From JAZQQB01 sp045628865 (GTDB lineage Bacteria; Bacillota; Clostridia; Lachnospirales; Lachnospiraceae): a DNA stretch of 64,000 bases. This document shows, one piece after another, positions 17,557 through 26,939 of this stretch. Under the pieces are notes generated by a model, which was not told where the DNA came from, ran no database searches, and worked only from the letters and a program-made list of their open reading frames with translations. Both the position numbers and the translations under genes were made by a program. The stretch covers positions 24,503-88,502 of the forward strand of contig JAZQQB010000041.1 of NCBI GenBank assembly GCA_045628865.1, given 5' to 3'. Position 1 is the first letter of the stretch; every line of letters starts with the position of its first letter.

Positions 17557-17787
17557 ACTATACAGTATAATTGTGAACAAACTGTGTACAATTTATAAAA
17601 AAATGCATAATGTATGTTTTTTTTCAAGTACATGCACTTCATTTAGATGAAGAGTTTTAGTACAATTTAGCCATTTTAAGCACATTTCAGAGTACGTCTA
17701 TCAAAAATTCAGTTTCCATTCATATGTTTTTTAATTGTTCCTTAATTCAGACAATTTGTGCTTTTATCTCTTTTTAGGTATTTATGT

Positions 17788-18267
17788 CTATTTTTTACCT
17801 GGAAAATATGGCAAAAATGCCTCATATAAATCCACATGAGTTCGATTGATTCGTACCGGTTTCAAAGAGAAATCCGAGAAACAATGTTCCGACTCACCCC
17901 TTGCACGAAGTTCATCCGTGGCAGCATCATAAATTTCATAAGTAAATCCAAATTTCACCCCGTTAAATAAGGTTGGAACTACCTGGATTCTAAAACGATC
18001 TCCAAAACGAAATGGTGCCTTGTACCGACAGGTTGCAGATACTACTGGTACCATGATTCCAGCATTCTCAATTTGATCAAAGGCAAAACCTGTCTGGGCA
18101 TAGAATTCATTTCTAGCCTCCTCTAACCAGCGAATATAATTAGAATGATGCACGATTCCCATTCTATCAGTTTCATAATAAAATACATCTCTTTCATAAG
18201 GTTCTACTTCCTTTAAGAAAGCAATATCCGGTTCCTGCTTTATTCTAGTTGATAACTCATTTTCCAT
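17788..18267 (-). CDS. YbgC/FadM-type acyl-CoA thioesterase (hotdog fold)
   Basis: 159 residues, one 4HBT hotdog domain. The signature ETDRMGIVHHSNYIRWLEEA includes the catalytic Asp and the NY-W-E-AR pattern. It hydrolyses acyl-CoA thioesters; chain length unknown. The frame is open to 18321, but AGGAG lies 7 bases before the ATG at 18267 and the upstream residues are not family-like. Adjacent to recJ on the same strand. Confidence 0.88.
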   Translation of the reverse strand: MENELSTRIKQEPDIAFLKEVEPYERDVFYYETDRMGIVHHSNYIRWLEEARNEFYAQTGFAFDQIENAGIMVPVVSATCRYKAPFRFGDRFRIQVVPTLFNGVKFGFTYEIYDAATDELRARGESEHCFSDFSLKPVRINRTHVDLYEAFLPYFPGKK

Positions 18268-18333
18268 ATTCATGCTCCTTTTCTTACAATTTCTTCTATG
18301 TAACTCATACCAGTAATCCACATTACTGCAAGA

Positions 18334-20103
18334 CTATTTACACACCTTGTAATGCTTCATGATAAACTGCAGTGACACCTTACCACGAAATTCATTGATA
18401 TCAGGGTAATAGGTCACCATCAACTTAATCTTAGAATGACCTCCCGCATACAATTTATCCAACTCTGACTGTCCAAAGTGATCTGCCATATACCTGTCAA
18501 AGACAGGCAAATTATCAAACATCATCACTTCAAATCGATTCTTATCTTCATCCTCTGCCACATATTTTCCAATGGTAGCATTGGCACCTAATCTTCTTCC
18601 ACTTACAAAGGTTAAGTTTTTCTGTGCAAAAACAGGTTTTGGATTGCCATTTCCAAAAGGCTCCAAAATAGACAACTCTTCTGTAAATTCCAAGGTCACA
18701 TAAGACATTGGCATTGGTACATCAATGGTGACCTTTTCTTCAAAATCCTCCGGTTTCAGACCGCACTTCTCATTCAGAGCCCTACGAAATGCCTCCAGAT
18801 TTTTTTCTTCCAAGGATAATCCGGCAGCCAGCTTATGTCCGCCAAATTTCGTCATATATTCCCTGCACTCACACAGCTTTTCGTACATATGATAAGCCTC
18901 AATGGATCTTCCTGACCCCTTGATTCCTTCCTCTCCACGAGTTAAAACAATAGTTGGTTTTCCAAGTCTTTCCCTCAATCTACCTGCAATGATACCTGCC
19001 AGGCTTTCATGGCAGTCTGGTAAAAAAACAACCAGTACATTATCTTCAGATAACTTTTCCTTCTCAATGACTGTCATGGCCTCTTCAAAGCCCTTAATAG
19101 TCATTGCCTTTCTAGAATCATTGAGATTCTTAAGCTCTGCAGCGATCATCATGGCATCTCGATAGGCACTTGATAAAAACAAATCCAGACCTCTCTGAGC
19201 AGTATCCAAACGCCCTGTGGCATTGATACAAGGTCCTAAGATAAATCCCACATGATAAACACTAACTTCCTTTGCTGTCAGCTCACATACCTCAAGCAAT
19301 GCACGAAGCCCGATATTTTCAGTCTGTGCAATAGCTTTTAAACCATTTTTCACAAGAATTCTATTCTCATCCTTTAGTTCCATTACATCACAAATGGTTG
19401 CAAGCGTTGCAAATTCCAACATACCATCTGGCTTTGGAAGGTGTTTCTTTTTCATTTGGAACATGCATTGGATCAGCTTGTATGCTACAACTGCTCCACA
19501 GATTCCTTCAAATGGATACTCACAATCCACCTGTTTCGGATCAACAACTGCATGTGCCGGTGGAATCTGATAGATTTTTTCACCATTTTCTTCCACAAAT
19601 GGCACCTCATGATGATCTGTTACCACAACTGTCATGCCGGCATCTACTGCAGTCCCTATCACATCCTTAGCAGCAATACCATTATCGCAGGTCACAATGG
19701 TATTGATCCCATCAGCCTTCGCTTCTTCAATCAGCTCCTGATTGAGTCCATAGCCGTCCTTGATCCTGTGTGGGATCACAGCATCTACATCTGCTCCCAA
19801 CAAAGAAAAACCATATTGCAGGATATAGGTAGAACAGACTCCATCCACATCATAATCTCCGATGATTCTTATTTTTTCTCCTGCTTCTATTTTGGAAAGA
19901 ATAATACCTGCCGCCTTTTCCATATCCTTCATTTTTTCCGGCTCATACAAATCCTGCATGCTGCCATGTAAAAATCTGTCTATTTCCTCGTCCGTATGTA
20001 AATCTCTATTTCGCATAATACGCGCCAAAACGGGACTGATGCCATATTTTTCACCAATCCCGTTAAAATCTGCTTTCTTCATGGACACTACCCAATCTGC
20101 CAT
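18334..20103 (-). CDS. recJ: Single-stranded-DNA-specific exonuclease RecJ
   Basis: 5'-3' exonuclease for recombination and repair. 589 residues with the DHH phosphoesterase core: DYDVDG (Asp83, Asp85), TCDNG (Asp140) and DHHEVP (163-165), then a DHHA1 part and a C-terminal OB-like domain (about 460-589). AGAGGA before the ATG. Typical length for Gram-positive RecJ. Confidence 0.95.
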   Translation of the reverse strand: MADWVVSMKKADFNGIGEKYGISPVLARIMRNRDLHTDEEIDRFLHGSMQDLYEPEKMKDMEKAAGIILSKIEAGEKIRIIGDYDVDGVCSTYILQYGFSLLGADVDAVIPHRIKDGYGLNQELIEEAKADGINTIVTCDNGIAAKDVIGTAVDAGMTVVVTDHHEVPFVEENGEKIYQIPPAHAVVDPKQVDCEYPFEGICGAVVAYKLIQCMFQMKKKHLPKPDGMLEFATLATICDVMELKDENRILVKNGLKAIAQTENIGLRALLEVCELTAKEVSVYHVGFILGPCINATGRLDTAQRGLDLFLSSAYRDAMMIAAELKNLNDSRKAMTIKGFEEAMTVIEKEKLSEDNVLVVFLPDCHESLAGIIAGRLRERLGKPTIVLTRGEEGIKGSGRSIEAYHMYEKLCECREYMTKFGGHKLAAGLSLEEKNLEAFRRALNEKCGLKPEDFEEKVTIDVPMPMSYVTLEFTEELSILEPFGNGNPKPVFAQKNLTFVSGRRLGANATIGKYVAEDEDKNRFEVMMFDNLPVFDRYMADHFGQSELDKLYAGGHSKIKLMVTYYPDINEFRGKVSLQFIMKHYKVCK

Positions 20104-20178
20104 GCTTCAAGTCCTCTCTTCAACCCTATATTATCCCATCACGCATCTTTTTCTGAGACTGCACCATTATAGCACAGA

Positions 20179-21300
20179 TTACTCAATCAATACAAACTCC
20201 ATGATAACCGGTTCATGATCCGAATATGCATAATCGTCATCCACAATACGATATCCTGTCATGTTTACATTGTCTGAAATGATATATCCATCCAACAGAT
20301 ATTCTCCGGTAACACCTGGCACATATCCTGTGTCATCATCTCTGGACGATTTGCCCAAAGCCTCTTTTTCCTTTTCACTCATGGTGTCATGAGCAAAATG
20401 CAAAAAAGCCGGAAGCTCACTTCTTGGAAATGGATATGCCCAGGAAGCTATGGATTCTACATCTTCTGGTAAGGACAGATCATGATTGAAATCCCCACCA
20501 CAAATTACATAGTCTCCTGCCTCATAGGCAGCTTCCATTTCTTCGATCAGCATTTTGATCTGTCCCTCTCTTACAGAGTCATCACTTCCATAAGCGGACA
20601 TATGAAGATTGAAAACTCTTAAATTTTTACCATTGTCTACTGGTATCGTAGTAACTGAAAAACATCTATCCAAATCCAAAAACTTCGATATGCTTGAAGT
20701 TACTGGAAAACTTCTACGAATGGATGATGCTATATCAAATCTTGATAAAGTCAAAAGACCTGCTTTGGATTTCCCATGTGGTTGATGAAATGGATAGATC
20801 AAAAATGGTGAATCATAGTTCTGAGCAAAAACCCAGTTATAATCCGAAAAACCATAAGTGATCATTTCACTTTGGTCTATATGATAGGATCTGGTAGAAT
20901 CCACATCCACCTCCTGCAAGATCATAATATCTGCATCAGCTTCCTCCAAAGAATGCATGACGCCTGTTATGGCTGCTTTACAGCTATCCTCGCTAAATGC
21001 CCAACTTTCTGTTCCACCATCCATGAAGAAGGAGAACTCTGGTGTATAAGCGCCAAAACCAATATTATACGTAACAATGGTATATGTTTCATCGGTCTTA
21101 AGAAGTATGGAATCATCAGGCTCTGCCGTTTCACTTTTTTCATGCACCTCAAGAGACAAATGATCCGGAAGTCGATAATAAACAATATAGCAATATGCCA
21201 CATAGCCAAGTCCTACTACCAAAACAAAAGCAATCACAATCAATGCTACTTTCAGTACCATCCACCAACCTGATTTCTCTTTCAACTTTTCTTTTGCCAT
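20179..21300 (-). CDS. Membrane-anchored endonuclease/exonuclease/phosphatase-fold protein
   Basis: 373 residues: a basic cytosolic start, one membrane helix (about 15-37), then an extracellular EEP-fold domain. Catalytic landmarks are YNIG, LQEVD, GGDFNHD (substrate-proximal Asn/Asp) and YAYSDHEPV (active-site Asp-His). Phosphodiester or phosphomonoester substrate unknown. The frame also allows a TTG start at 21312, 12 bases upstream; I favour the ATG. Confidence 0.85.
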   Translation of the reverse strand: MAKEKLKEKSGWWMVLKVALIVIAFVLVVGLGYVAYCYIVYYRLPDHLSLEVHEKSETAEPDDSILLKTDETYTIVTYNIGFGAYTPEFSFFMDGGTESWAFSEDSCKAAITGVMHSLEEADADIMILQEVDVDSTRSYHIDQSEMITYGFSDYNWVFAQNYDSPFLIYPFHQPHGKSKAGLLTLSRFDIASSIRRSFPVTSSISKFLDLDRCFSVTTIPVDNGKNLRVFNLHMSAYGSDDSVREGQIKMLIEEMEAAYEAGDYVICGGDFNHDLSLPEDVESIASWAYPFPRSELPAFLHFAHDTMSEKEKEALGKSSRDDDTGYVPGVTGEYLLDGYIISDNVNMTGYRIVDDDYAYSDHEPVIMEFVLIE

Positions 21301-21351
21301 ATGTTTCCCCAAACCTTTTATTTTTCATGAATTACACAACACTAAATGTCT

Positions 21352-22851
21352 TTAACCCTCTGGATGATACTGACAAGTAGCTTCAACTGCCTGTCTCCAT
21401 CCTCTATACTTCTTCTCTCTAGTATCATCTGCCATAGCTGGCACGAAAGTTTTATCTACATGATTATGTAAGATTACCTCATCCTTATCCTTCCAAAAGC
21501 CCACTGCAAGACCCGCCAAATAGGCAGCACCCATAGCAGTTGTTTCACTAACATAAGGACGTTCCACCTTAACATTTAAAATATCACTCTGGAACTGCAT
21601 CAAAAGATCATTTTTTACTGCACCACCATCAACACGAAGTGTCTTAATAGCAATCTGGCTATCCTTTGTCATAGCATCAATGATATCTCTTGTCTGATAT
21701 GCCAGGGATTCCAAAGTGGCACGAACAAAATGAGCCTTCGTTACACCACGTGTCAAACCAAAAATAGCACCTCTTGCCTTATCATCCCAGTAAGGTGCTC
21801 CAAGTCCAACAAACGCTGGTACCACGTAAACGCCATTGCTGTCATGAACGGCTTCAGCAACCTCTTCACTTTCAGAAGCTGTTCTGATCATTTCAAGACC
21901 ATCTCTTAACCACTGAATCGCACTTCCCGCCACAAATATACTTCCTTCTAATGCATAATAAACCTTTCCATCAATCCCCCATGCCAGGGTTGTCAGCATT
22001 CCATGGGTTGATTTTGTAGGTTTTTCCCCTGTATGCATTAGCAAAAAGCAACGGGTACCATAGGTGGTTTTTCCCATACCCGCCTGGAAACAGCCTTGTC
22101 CAAAAAGTGCTGCCTGCTGGTCTCCTGCCACACCTGCAATTGGGATTTCAAGTCCAAAGAAATGGTATGGTGCTGTATAGCCAAAGATTCCTGAAGAAGG
22201 CTTTACTTCAGGAAGCATTGATTTTGGAACGTTCATAAGCTTAAGCAATTCCTCATCCCAGCAAAGATCATAGATATTATAAAGCAATGTTCTAGAGGCA
22301 TTAGAATAATCTGTAGCATGCACAGTAGCACCTGAAAGCTTCCATATCAAAAAGCTATCAATGGTACCAAATAACAAATCTCCTGCTTCAGCCTTTTCTC
22401 TAGCACCTTCTACATTGTCTAAAATCCACTTTACTTTTGTACCACTAAAGTAAGGATCAATCAAAAGACCTGTTTTTTCACGAATCATTTCTTCCTTACC
22501 CGCAGCTCGTAATTCATCACAAATTCCTGCAGTCTGACGTGATTGCCATACAATCGCATGATACACTGGCACACCAGTATTTTTGTCCCAGACAACTGCA
22601 GTTTCTCTCTGATTGGTAATACCAATGGATACAATCTCCTCTGGCTTAATATTTGCTTTCTGGATAGCATCCATCATAACATACATCACTGTTAACCATA
22701 TTTCATTGGCATCGTGCTCTACCCAGCCTGGTTCTGGAAAATACTGTGTAAATTCCTTCTGTGAGCATGACACAATATTTGAATCGTGGTCAAAAATGAT
22801 TGCACGTGTACTTGTTGTTCCCTGATCAATTGATAATACATATTTTCCCAT
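21352..22851 (-). CDS. glpK: Glycerol kinase
   Basis: Phosphorylates glycerol to sn-glycerol 3-phosphate. 499 residues with family hallmarks SIDQGTTSTRAI at the start, NQRET and GGAVKNDLLMQFQSD. It follows glpP; the first possible ATG (22860) overlaps the glpP stop, but the ATG at 22851 gives the usual MGKYVLSIDQG start. Last gene of the glycerol operon. Confidence 0.96.
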   Translation of the reverse strand: MGKYVLSIDQGTTSTRAIIFDHDSNIVSCSQKEFTQYFPEPGWVEHDANEIWLTVMYVMMDAIQKANIKPEEIVSIGITNQRETAVVWDKNTGVPVYHAIVWQSRQTAGICDELRAAGKEEMIREKTGLLIDPYFSGTKVKWILDNVEGAREKAEAGDLLFGTIDSFLIWKLSGATVHATDYSNASRTLLYNIYDLCWDEELLKLMNVPKSMLPEVKPSSGIFGYTAPYHFFGLEIPIAGVAGDQQAALFGQGCFQAGMGKTTYGTRCFLLMHTGEKPTKSTHGMLTTLAWGIDGKVYYALEGSIFVAGSAIQWLRDGLEMIRTASESEEVAEAVHDSNGVYVVPAFVGLGAPYWDDKARGAIFGLTRGVTKAHFVRATLESLAYQTRDIIDAMTKDSQIAIKTLRVDGGAVKNDLLMQFQSDILNVKVERPYVSETTAMGAAYLAGLAVGFWKDKDEVILHNHVDKTFVPAMADDTREKKYRGWRQAVEATCQYHPEG

Positions 22852-22852
22852 C

Positions 22853-23425
22853 TTAAGCATTTACCTCATTTATAAATTCTTCTGCCGTCTTTAGATTTGA
22901 AATGGTAACCGCAACCGCTCCCTGAGACAGACATTCTTTCACCTGCTCCTTGGTGCTAATGAGTCCTCCACACAAAAAAGATGCATTGGTGGTTTTGATC
23001 AATTCAGGTAATATAGAGCAGGCTAGTCCTGGCAGAACTTCTACATAATCAGGTTTCAGCTCTTCTATCATTTTCACTCCTTTTTTCAAAGACTGAGAAT
23101 CAATCAAAAACATTCTAAGAATTGCGGTTCTTTTCAATCGTTTCGCACATTCTACCACTTTTCCCTTTGTGGAAATAATTCCATCCGCACCCAGCACCTG
23201 GCACACATACTCACACCCAGCCTCATCAGAAGCAATTCCCTTAATCAGATCCATATGCAGATATACTGTTTTAGACACCTTGTGTGCCTGTTTCAAAAAA
23301 TCTGCTACAAAGGATAAATGCATATTCATCAACACGCAGGATCCAATAGAGCTTTCTAAAAATTTTTCAAATTCCTTGCCATTGGAAATTGCAGGAATTA
23401 CTGGAGATGTAAGTGTATTCGCCAT
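22853..23425 (-). CDS. glpP: Glycerol-3-phosphate-responsive antiterminator GlpP
   Basis: 190-residue RNA-binding antiterminator that, with glycerol 3-phosphate bound, prevents termination in glp leaders (B. subtilis GlpP knowledge). Visible family features are MHLSFVADF, a KGIASDEAG stretch and VEVLPGL..SILPELI. AAAGGA lies 8 bases before the ATG at 23425; a TTG 18 bases upstream is less likely. Its target is probably the leader of this same operon. Confidence 0.9.
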   Translation of the reverse strand: MANTLTSPVIPAISNGKEFEKFLESSIGSCVLMNMHLSFVADFLKQAHKVSKTVYLHMDLIKGIASDEAGCEYVCQVLGADGIISTKGKVVECAKRLKRTAILRMFLIDSQSLKKGVKMIEELKPDYVEVLPGLACSILPELIKTTNASFLCGGLISTKEQVKECLSQGAVAVTISNLKTAEEFINEVNA

Positions 23426-23445
23426 GTGAGCTTCCTTTCGCAATC

Positions 23446-23826
23446 TTATAGATCACAAGCATTCACAGATCTTGAAGCCACCAGATCGATATCAAGATTG
23501 CATATATTTTTTACTATTATATCATTTTCTTTTACTGGTGCACAGACCCTTGTTTTATGAATCACCGCCATTACTTCCAACATCTTATCCTTTGGAATCT
23601 GGCCCTTTGTGATTACTGGAAGTCTTTTCTCTGTTCCATTTTCTATCTTTACAGTACTGGTCACAGTTCTTACTGGATTGGTCAATTCAGCCTTTGCATA
23701 GGCCTCTCCTCTTGGACAGGTATTCCCTGTTACTGATAATACTTGTTTGTTTTCATCCAATTCTGCTTTTAAGTGACAGCTCATTGGACATGTGATGCAT
23801 GGCATTTCTATTGTTTTTACTGACAT
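23446..23826 (-). CDS. DUF1667 iron-sulfur-type subunit
   Basis: 126 residues with CITCPMSC near the start and a later TCPRGEAYA, the DUF1667 cysteine pattern, which suggests a metal or Fe-S site. In Clostridia this protein travels with two FAD oxidoreductases and is taken as a third subunit of a GlpABC-like glycerol-3-phosphate oxidation complex. No signal peptide. It lies between the second FAD enzyme and glpP. Confidence 0.88.
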   Translation of the reverse strand: MSVKTIEMPCITCPMSCHLKAELDENKQVLSVTGNTCPRGEAYAKAELTNPVRTVTSTVKIENGTEKRLPVITKGQIPKDKMLEVMAVIHKTRVCAPVKENDIIVKNICNLDIDLVASRSVNACDL

Positions 23827-23868
23827 TTATTTTTCCTCCATCAATTTCTCTATGAAATCAAATCACTT

Positions 23869-25122
23869 TTAAGCTGGAACTACACGAATTTCCACGTCCT
23901 TTGTAATATTCTGAATCTCATCTGCTTTTAATACAACCTTCTGCATCTCAGCAGGGATCATGATCGGTTTCTTCCAGGTTTTGATCACTGCTCCATCTGA
24001 AACCATTTCAATGGTTGCCCCCTTAAAGGATCCAGTTACTCTAAATGCAATCTCCTGAGTTTTCTCTACATTGGCTGCATTGATCTTTGCTGGTAAACAA
24101 TAGCCAATACCATTACCAGCGCCTACGCCAAAGCCTTCTGTCTGATCTAATTCACCGCGAAGATACTTTGCTGCATTTTCGCCTGCCTTTTTTCCTTCTT
24201 GACTAACAAAGTCAACCAGGTCGTGTACCTGCAAAACATTGCCGCAAGCAAAAACACCTTCCACACTTGTTTCCAGGGATTCGTTCACCAAAGCTCCCTT
24301 TGTTCTTGGATGCATCTTGATGCCAGCCTCTTCTGTCAAATAATTCTCTGGAATCAAACCTACAGATAATAATAGGGTATCTACTTCAAAGGTCTTTTCC
24401 GTTCCCTCGATTGGCTGTTTTCTCTCATCCACTTCCGTGATAGTTACACTTTCCAATCTATCCTTTCCAGATATGTTGGTAACGGTATGGCTTAAATACA
24501 ATGGAATATTAAAATCTTCCAGACACTGCTTCATATTTCTTGGAAGTCCATTGGAATATGGCATTAATTCTGCAACACCAAGTACCTGTGCACCCTCTAA
24601 GGTCATACGACGGGCCATGATCAAGCCAATATCACCACTTCCTAAGATAAATACCTTCTTTCCAACCAGATATCCGTCCAGGTTTAAGTATCTTTGTGCG
24701 GTACCTGCAGTCCACACACCTACCGGACGATATCCTGGAATTCCAATGGCTCCTCTTGATCTTTCTCTGCAACCCATAGCAAGCACAATGGCCTTTGCCT
24801 GGATGGTAACATATCCTTCGTAAGGATTGGTATAGCTAATCTTTTTATCTGCTTCAATAGAAAGAACCATGGAATTGAATTTTACTTCAATCCCTAATTC
24901 CATTACTTTTTTTGCAAAACGCTCCGCATAAGCAGGACCTGACAATTCTTCTCCAAAGGTATGAAGGCCAAAACCATTGTGGATACACTGCTGCAAGATT
25001 CCACCAAGCTCCTTATCTCTTTCTAAAATTACGATATCTCGTACCCCATTTTCATATGCACTTAACGCTGCGGCCATTCCTGCACTTCCACCGCCAACGA
25101 TTACCAATTCAACTGTTCTCAT
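23869..25122 (-). CDS. NAD(P)/FAD-dependent oxidoreductase of glycerol-3-phosphate module
   Basis: 417 residues with two nucleotide-binding folds: FAD site IVGGGSAGMAAA at the N-terminus and a second GSGDIGLIMARR in the middle, plus a pyridine-disulfide-type CIHNGFGLHTFGEE. A late FACGNVLQVHD binds FAD. It likely passes electrons from the partner FAD enzyme to NAD or a carrier. Start at 25122: AAAGGAG precedes this ATG, and 16 further residues upstream are not family-like. Confidence 0.88.
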   Translation of the reverse strand: MRTVELVIVGGGSAGMAAALSAYENGVRDIVILERDKELGGILQQCIHNGFGLHTFGEELSGPAYAERFAKKVMELGIEVKFNSMVLSIEADKKISYTNPYEGYVTIQAKAIVLAMGCRERSRGAIGIPGYRPVGVWTAGTAQRYLNLDGYLVGKKVFILGSGDIGLIMARRMTLEGAQVLGVAELMPYSNGLPRNMKQCLEDFNIPLYLSHTVTNISGKDRLESVTITEVDERKQPIEGTEKTFEVDTLLLSVGLIPENYLTEEAGIKMHPRTKGALVNESLETSVEGVFACGNVLQVHDLVDFVSQEGKKAGENAAKYLRGELDQTEGFGVGAGNGIGYCLPAKINAANVEKTQEIAFRVTGSFKGATIEMVSDGAVIKTWKKPIMIPAEMQKVVLKADEIQNITKDVEIRVVPA

Positions 25123-25178
25123 GCTAATAGACTCCTTTATATCCAAAACTTCTTCTCTTTTTCTTTCCACGACGACCT

Positions 25179-26603
25179 TTAGATCTCATCCACAAAAATA
25201 TTACTGCCTTCACCATCATATAAAATATCCATCTTGGATACGCCTAACTCTCTTGCAAGAATTTCTACAACAAGTGGCTCGCAAAAACCACCCTGGCATC
25301 TTCCCATTCCTGGACGAATTCTTTTCTTCACGCCCTTAACTGTTGTTGCTCCAAGTGGTCGATTGATACAGTCAACGATTTCGCCCTCCGTTACTGTCTC
25401 ACATCTGCAAACAATCCTACCAAATTTAGCATCCTGTTCCACCATCTTGTTCTTTTCTTCTACACTTAATTTTTTCATGCGAATTGGCATTCTACGTTTT
25501 TTCCAATCTGCTTTCTTTGAAAAAATCTCATCTGCCTTCATAATGTCCTGTACTACCATATCCGCAATGGCTGGAGCCGAAGACAATCCTGGTGAATCAA
25601 TACATGCTACCTGAATAAAGCCTTTTGCATTTTCCTCTTCCTTAATATAGAAATCTCCATTATTACCAGAAGCTCTTAGTCCTGCAAAATTTCTGATCAC
25701 CTTATCATATGGAATATTTACAACTGTTTTTGCGATAGTATCCTTGATCTGATCAAGAGCTTCTTTCGTTACTGAAATATCATCCTTATCATCCACTGCA
25801 TTGGCATTTGGTCCAACAAGGAGATTTCCATGTACAGTTGGCGTTGCTAAGATTCCCTTACCAGCCTTACTTGGTGCCGGATAAATAACTCTGGAAACAA
25901 CTGGAGTTGTTAATCTGTCTGTCACATAATACTCGCCTTTTCTAGCTGTGATCTTAAATGGTGACTCTCCCAAAACAAATGCAGAAATCTGGTCTGCAAA
26001 AACCCCTGCTGCATTGATCACATAGTCTGCTTCATAGCTTCCTTTATTTGTTGTGACCAGAAATCCTTTTTCTGTTTTTTTCACGTCTGTTACTGCTTCC
26101 GATAATTTCACACAAACACCATTGATCACACTTTCCTCAGCCAAGGCCTGTGCTACTTCCCATGGATAAACCACACCAGTAGATGGAAGTTCGATTGCCT
26201 TTGTAACCTGTTCTGATAAGTTTGGCTCACGTTTAACAGCTTCTTCTTTCGTAAGTCTTTCTACCACAATCCCTCTATTTTCAGCTCTTTTTGCAAGTTC
26301 TTCAATACTCTCTTCTTCCTCTTCGTTTGTAGCCACTACAAACGCTGATGTTTTCTTGAATTCCACACCAAGGTCTTTGCAAATCTCTTCATACATTCTA
26401 TTACCAAGAACATTTAATTTCGCCTTTAAGGTTCCATCCGCAGGATCTTCTCCTGCATGGATAATCGCACTATTGGCCATAGTACTTTCATTGGCGATAT
26501 CATTCTCTTTATCGATCAGAGTTACATGACACTCATATTTTGAAAGCTGATGTGCAATAAAACATCCGCTAATTCCAGCCCCAATAATTACAATTTCTGA
26601 CAT
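25179..26603 (-). CDS. GlpA-like FAD-dependent glycerol-3-phosphate dehydrogenase with BFD-like domain
   Basis: 474 residues. The N-terminal DAO-type FAD domain starts IVIIGAGISGCFIAHQL. The C-terminal part (about 385-460) is a BFD-like [2Fe-2S] domain with CRCETVTEGE and GMGRCQGGFC cysteines. It likely oxidises glycerol 3-phosphate to DHAP. It is the first gene of the five-gene glycerol operon; its leader holds several hairpins. Confidence 0.9.
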   Translation of the reverse strand: MSEIVIIGAGISGCFIAHQLSKYECHVTLIDKENDIANESTMANSAIIHAGEDPADGTLKAKLNVLGNRMYEEICKDLGVEFKKTSAFVVATNEEEEESIEELAKRAENRGIVVERLTKEEAVKREPNLSEQVTKAIELPSTGVVYPWEVAQALAEESVINGVCVKLSEAVTDVKKTEKGFLVTTNKGSYEADYVINAAGVFADQISAFVLGESPFKITARKGEYYVTDRLTTPVVSRVIYPAPSKAGKGILATPTVHGNLLVGPNANAVDDKDDISVTKEALDQIKDTIAKTVVNIPYDKVIRNFAGLRASGNNGDFYIKEEENAKGFIQVACIDSPGLSSAPAIADMVVQDIMKADEIFSKKADWKKRRMPIRMKKLSVEEKNKMVEQDAKFGRIVCRCETVTEGEIVDCINRPLGATTVKGVKKRIRPGMGRCQGGFCEPLVVEILARELGVSKMDILYDGEGSNIFVDEI

Positions 26604-26939
26604 AATCTTTACTTTTCCTTTCTTTTTAAATTCAAGAACGCCTCAAGCGTTCTTGCTGTTGCTGCGAAATGCGCATCAGCTTGTCTGACATTTTCATCTG
26701 CGCATTTCTGCAATCCTCGCGGAGCTTTTATTTACTAGGAAATTCTAGGAATTTCCTAGTAAATAAAAAGAGCAACGTAAAAAGAATCTACTGAAACTTT
26801 TACATTGCTCTATTATCTCTTGCAAATGACAAATTATGCAAAATACATAAAAATGTACTTCAAAAATCTGTCTTCATTATTAACTTAATCTTACTATACC
26901 ACTTTCTGTCAGGAAACGCAATATTTAATTTCCGTTTCA
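26604..26939 (-). promoter_or_regulatory. Leader of glycerol operon with nested hairpins, probable GlpP target
   Basis: 336 bp. From the gene outward: a 9-bp hairpin CAAGAACGC/GCGTTCTTG at 26633-26655, a long-range GAAATGCGCA/TGCGCATTTC pairing, and a perfect 18-bp palindrome at 26727-26767 (arm starts TTTATTTACTAGG). The gene-proximal hairpin lacks a clean T-run. GlpP control is inferred from the operon content. The beginning of the stretch also holds the secDF terminator. Confidence 0.45.
26769..26812 (-). terminator. Terminator of secDF transcript
   Basis: Stem GAGCAATGTAAAAG with CTTTTTACGTTGCTC (one mismatch) and a CTCTTTTTATTT tail on the minus strand. Confidence 0.82.

Larger units (their letters stand above)
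17314..17787. other. 474-bp intergenic region with GC-rich repeat and candidate sRNA
   Basis: Contains a GC-rich palindromic stretch (17422-17465, core TTGTTCCGCGCCTTGCGCTC) resembling one at 55730-55775, a terminator, a C-rich hairpin unit and AT-rich DNA with small palindromes near 17625. No coding frame is convincing. Confidence 0.6.

Noticed and set aside
19441..19971. 176-codon open frame antisense to recJ
   Set aside because: Shadow of recJ; composition is not protein-like and no start signal is present.
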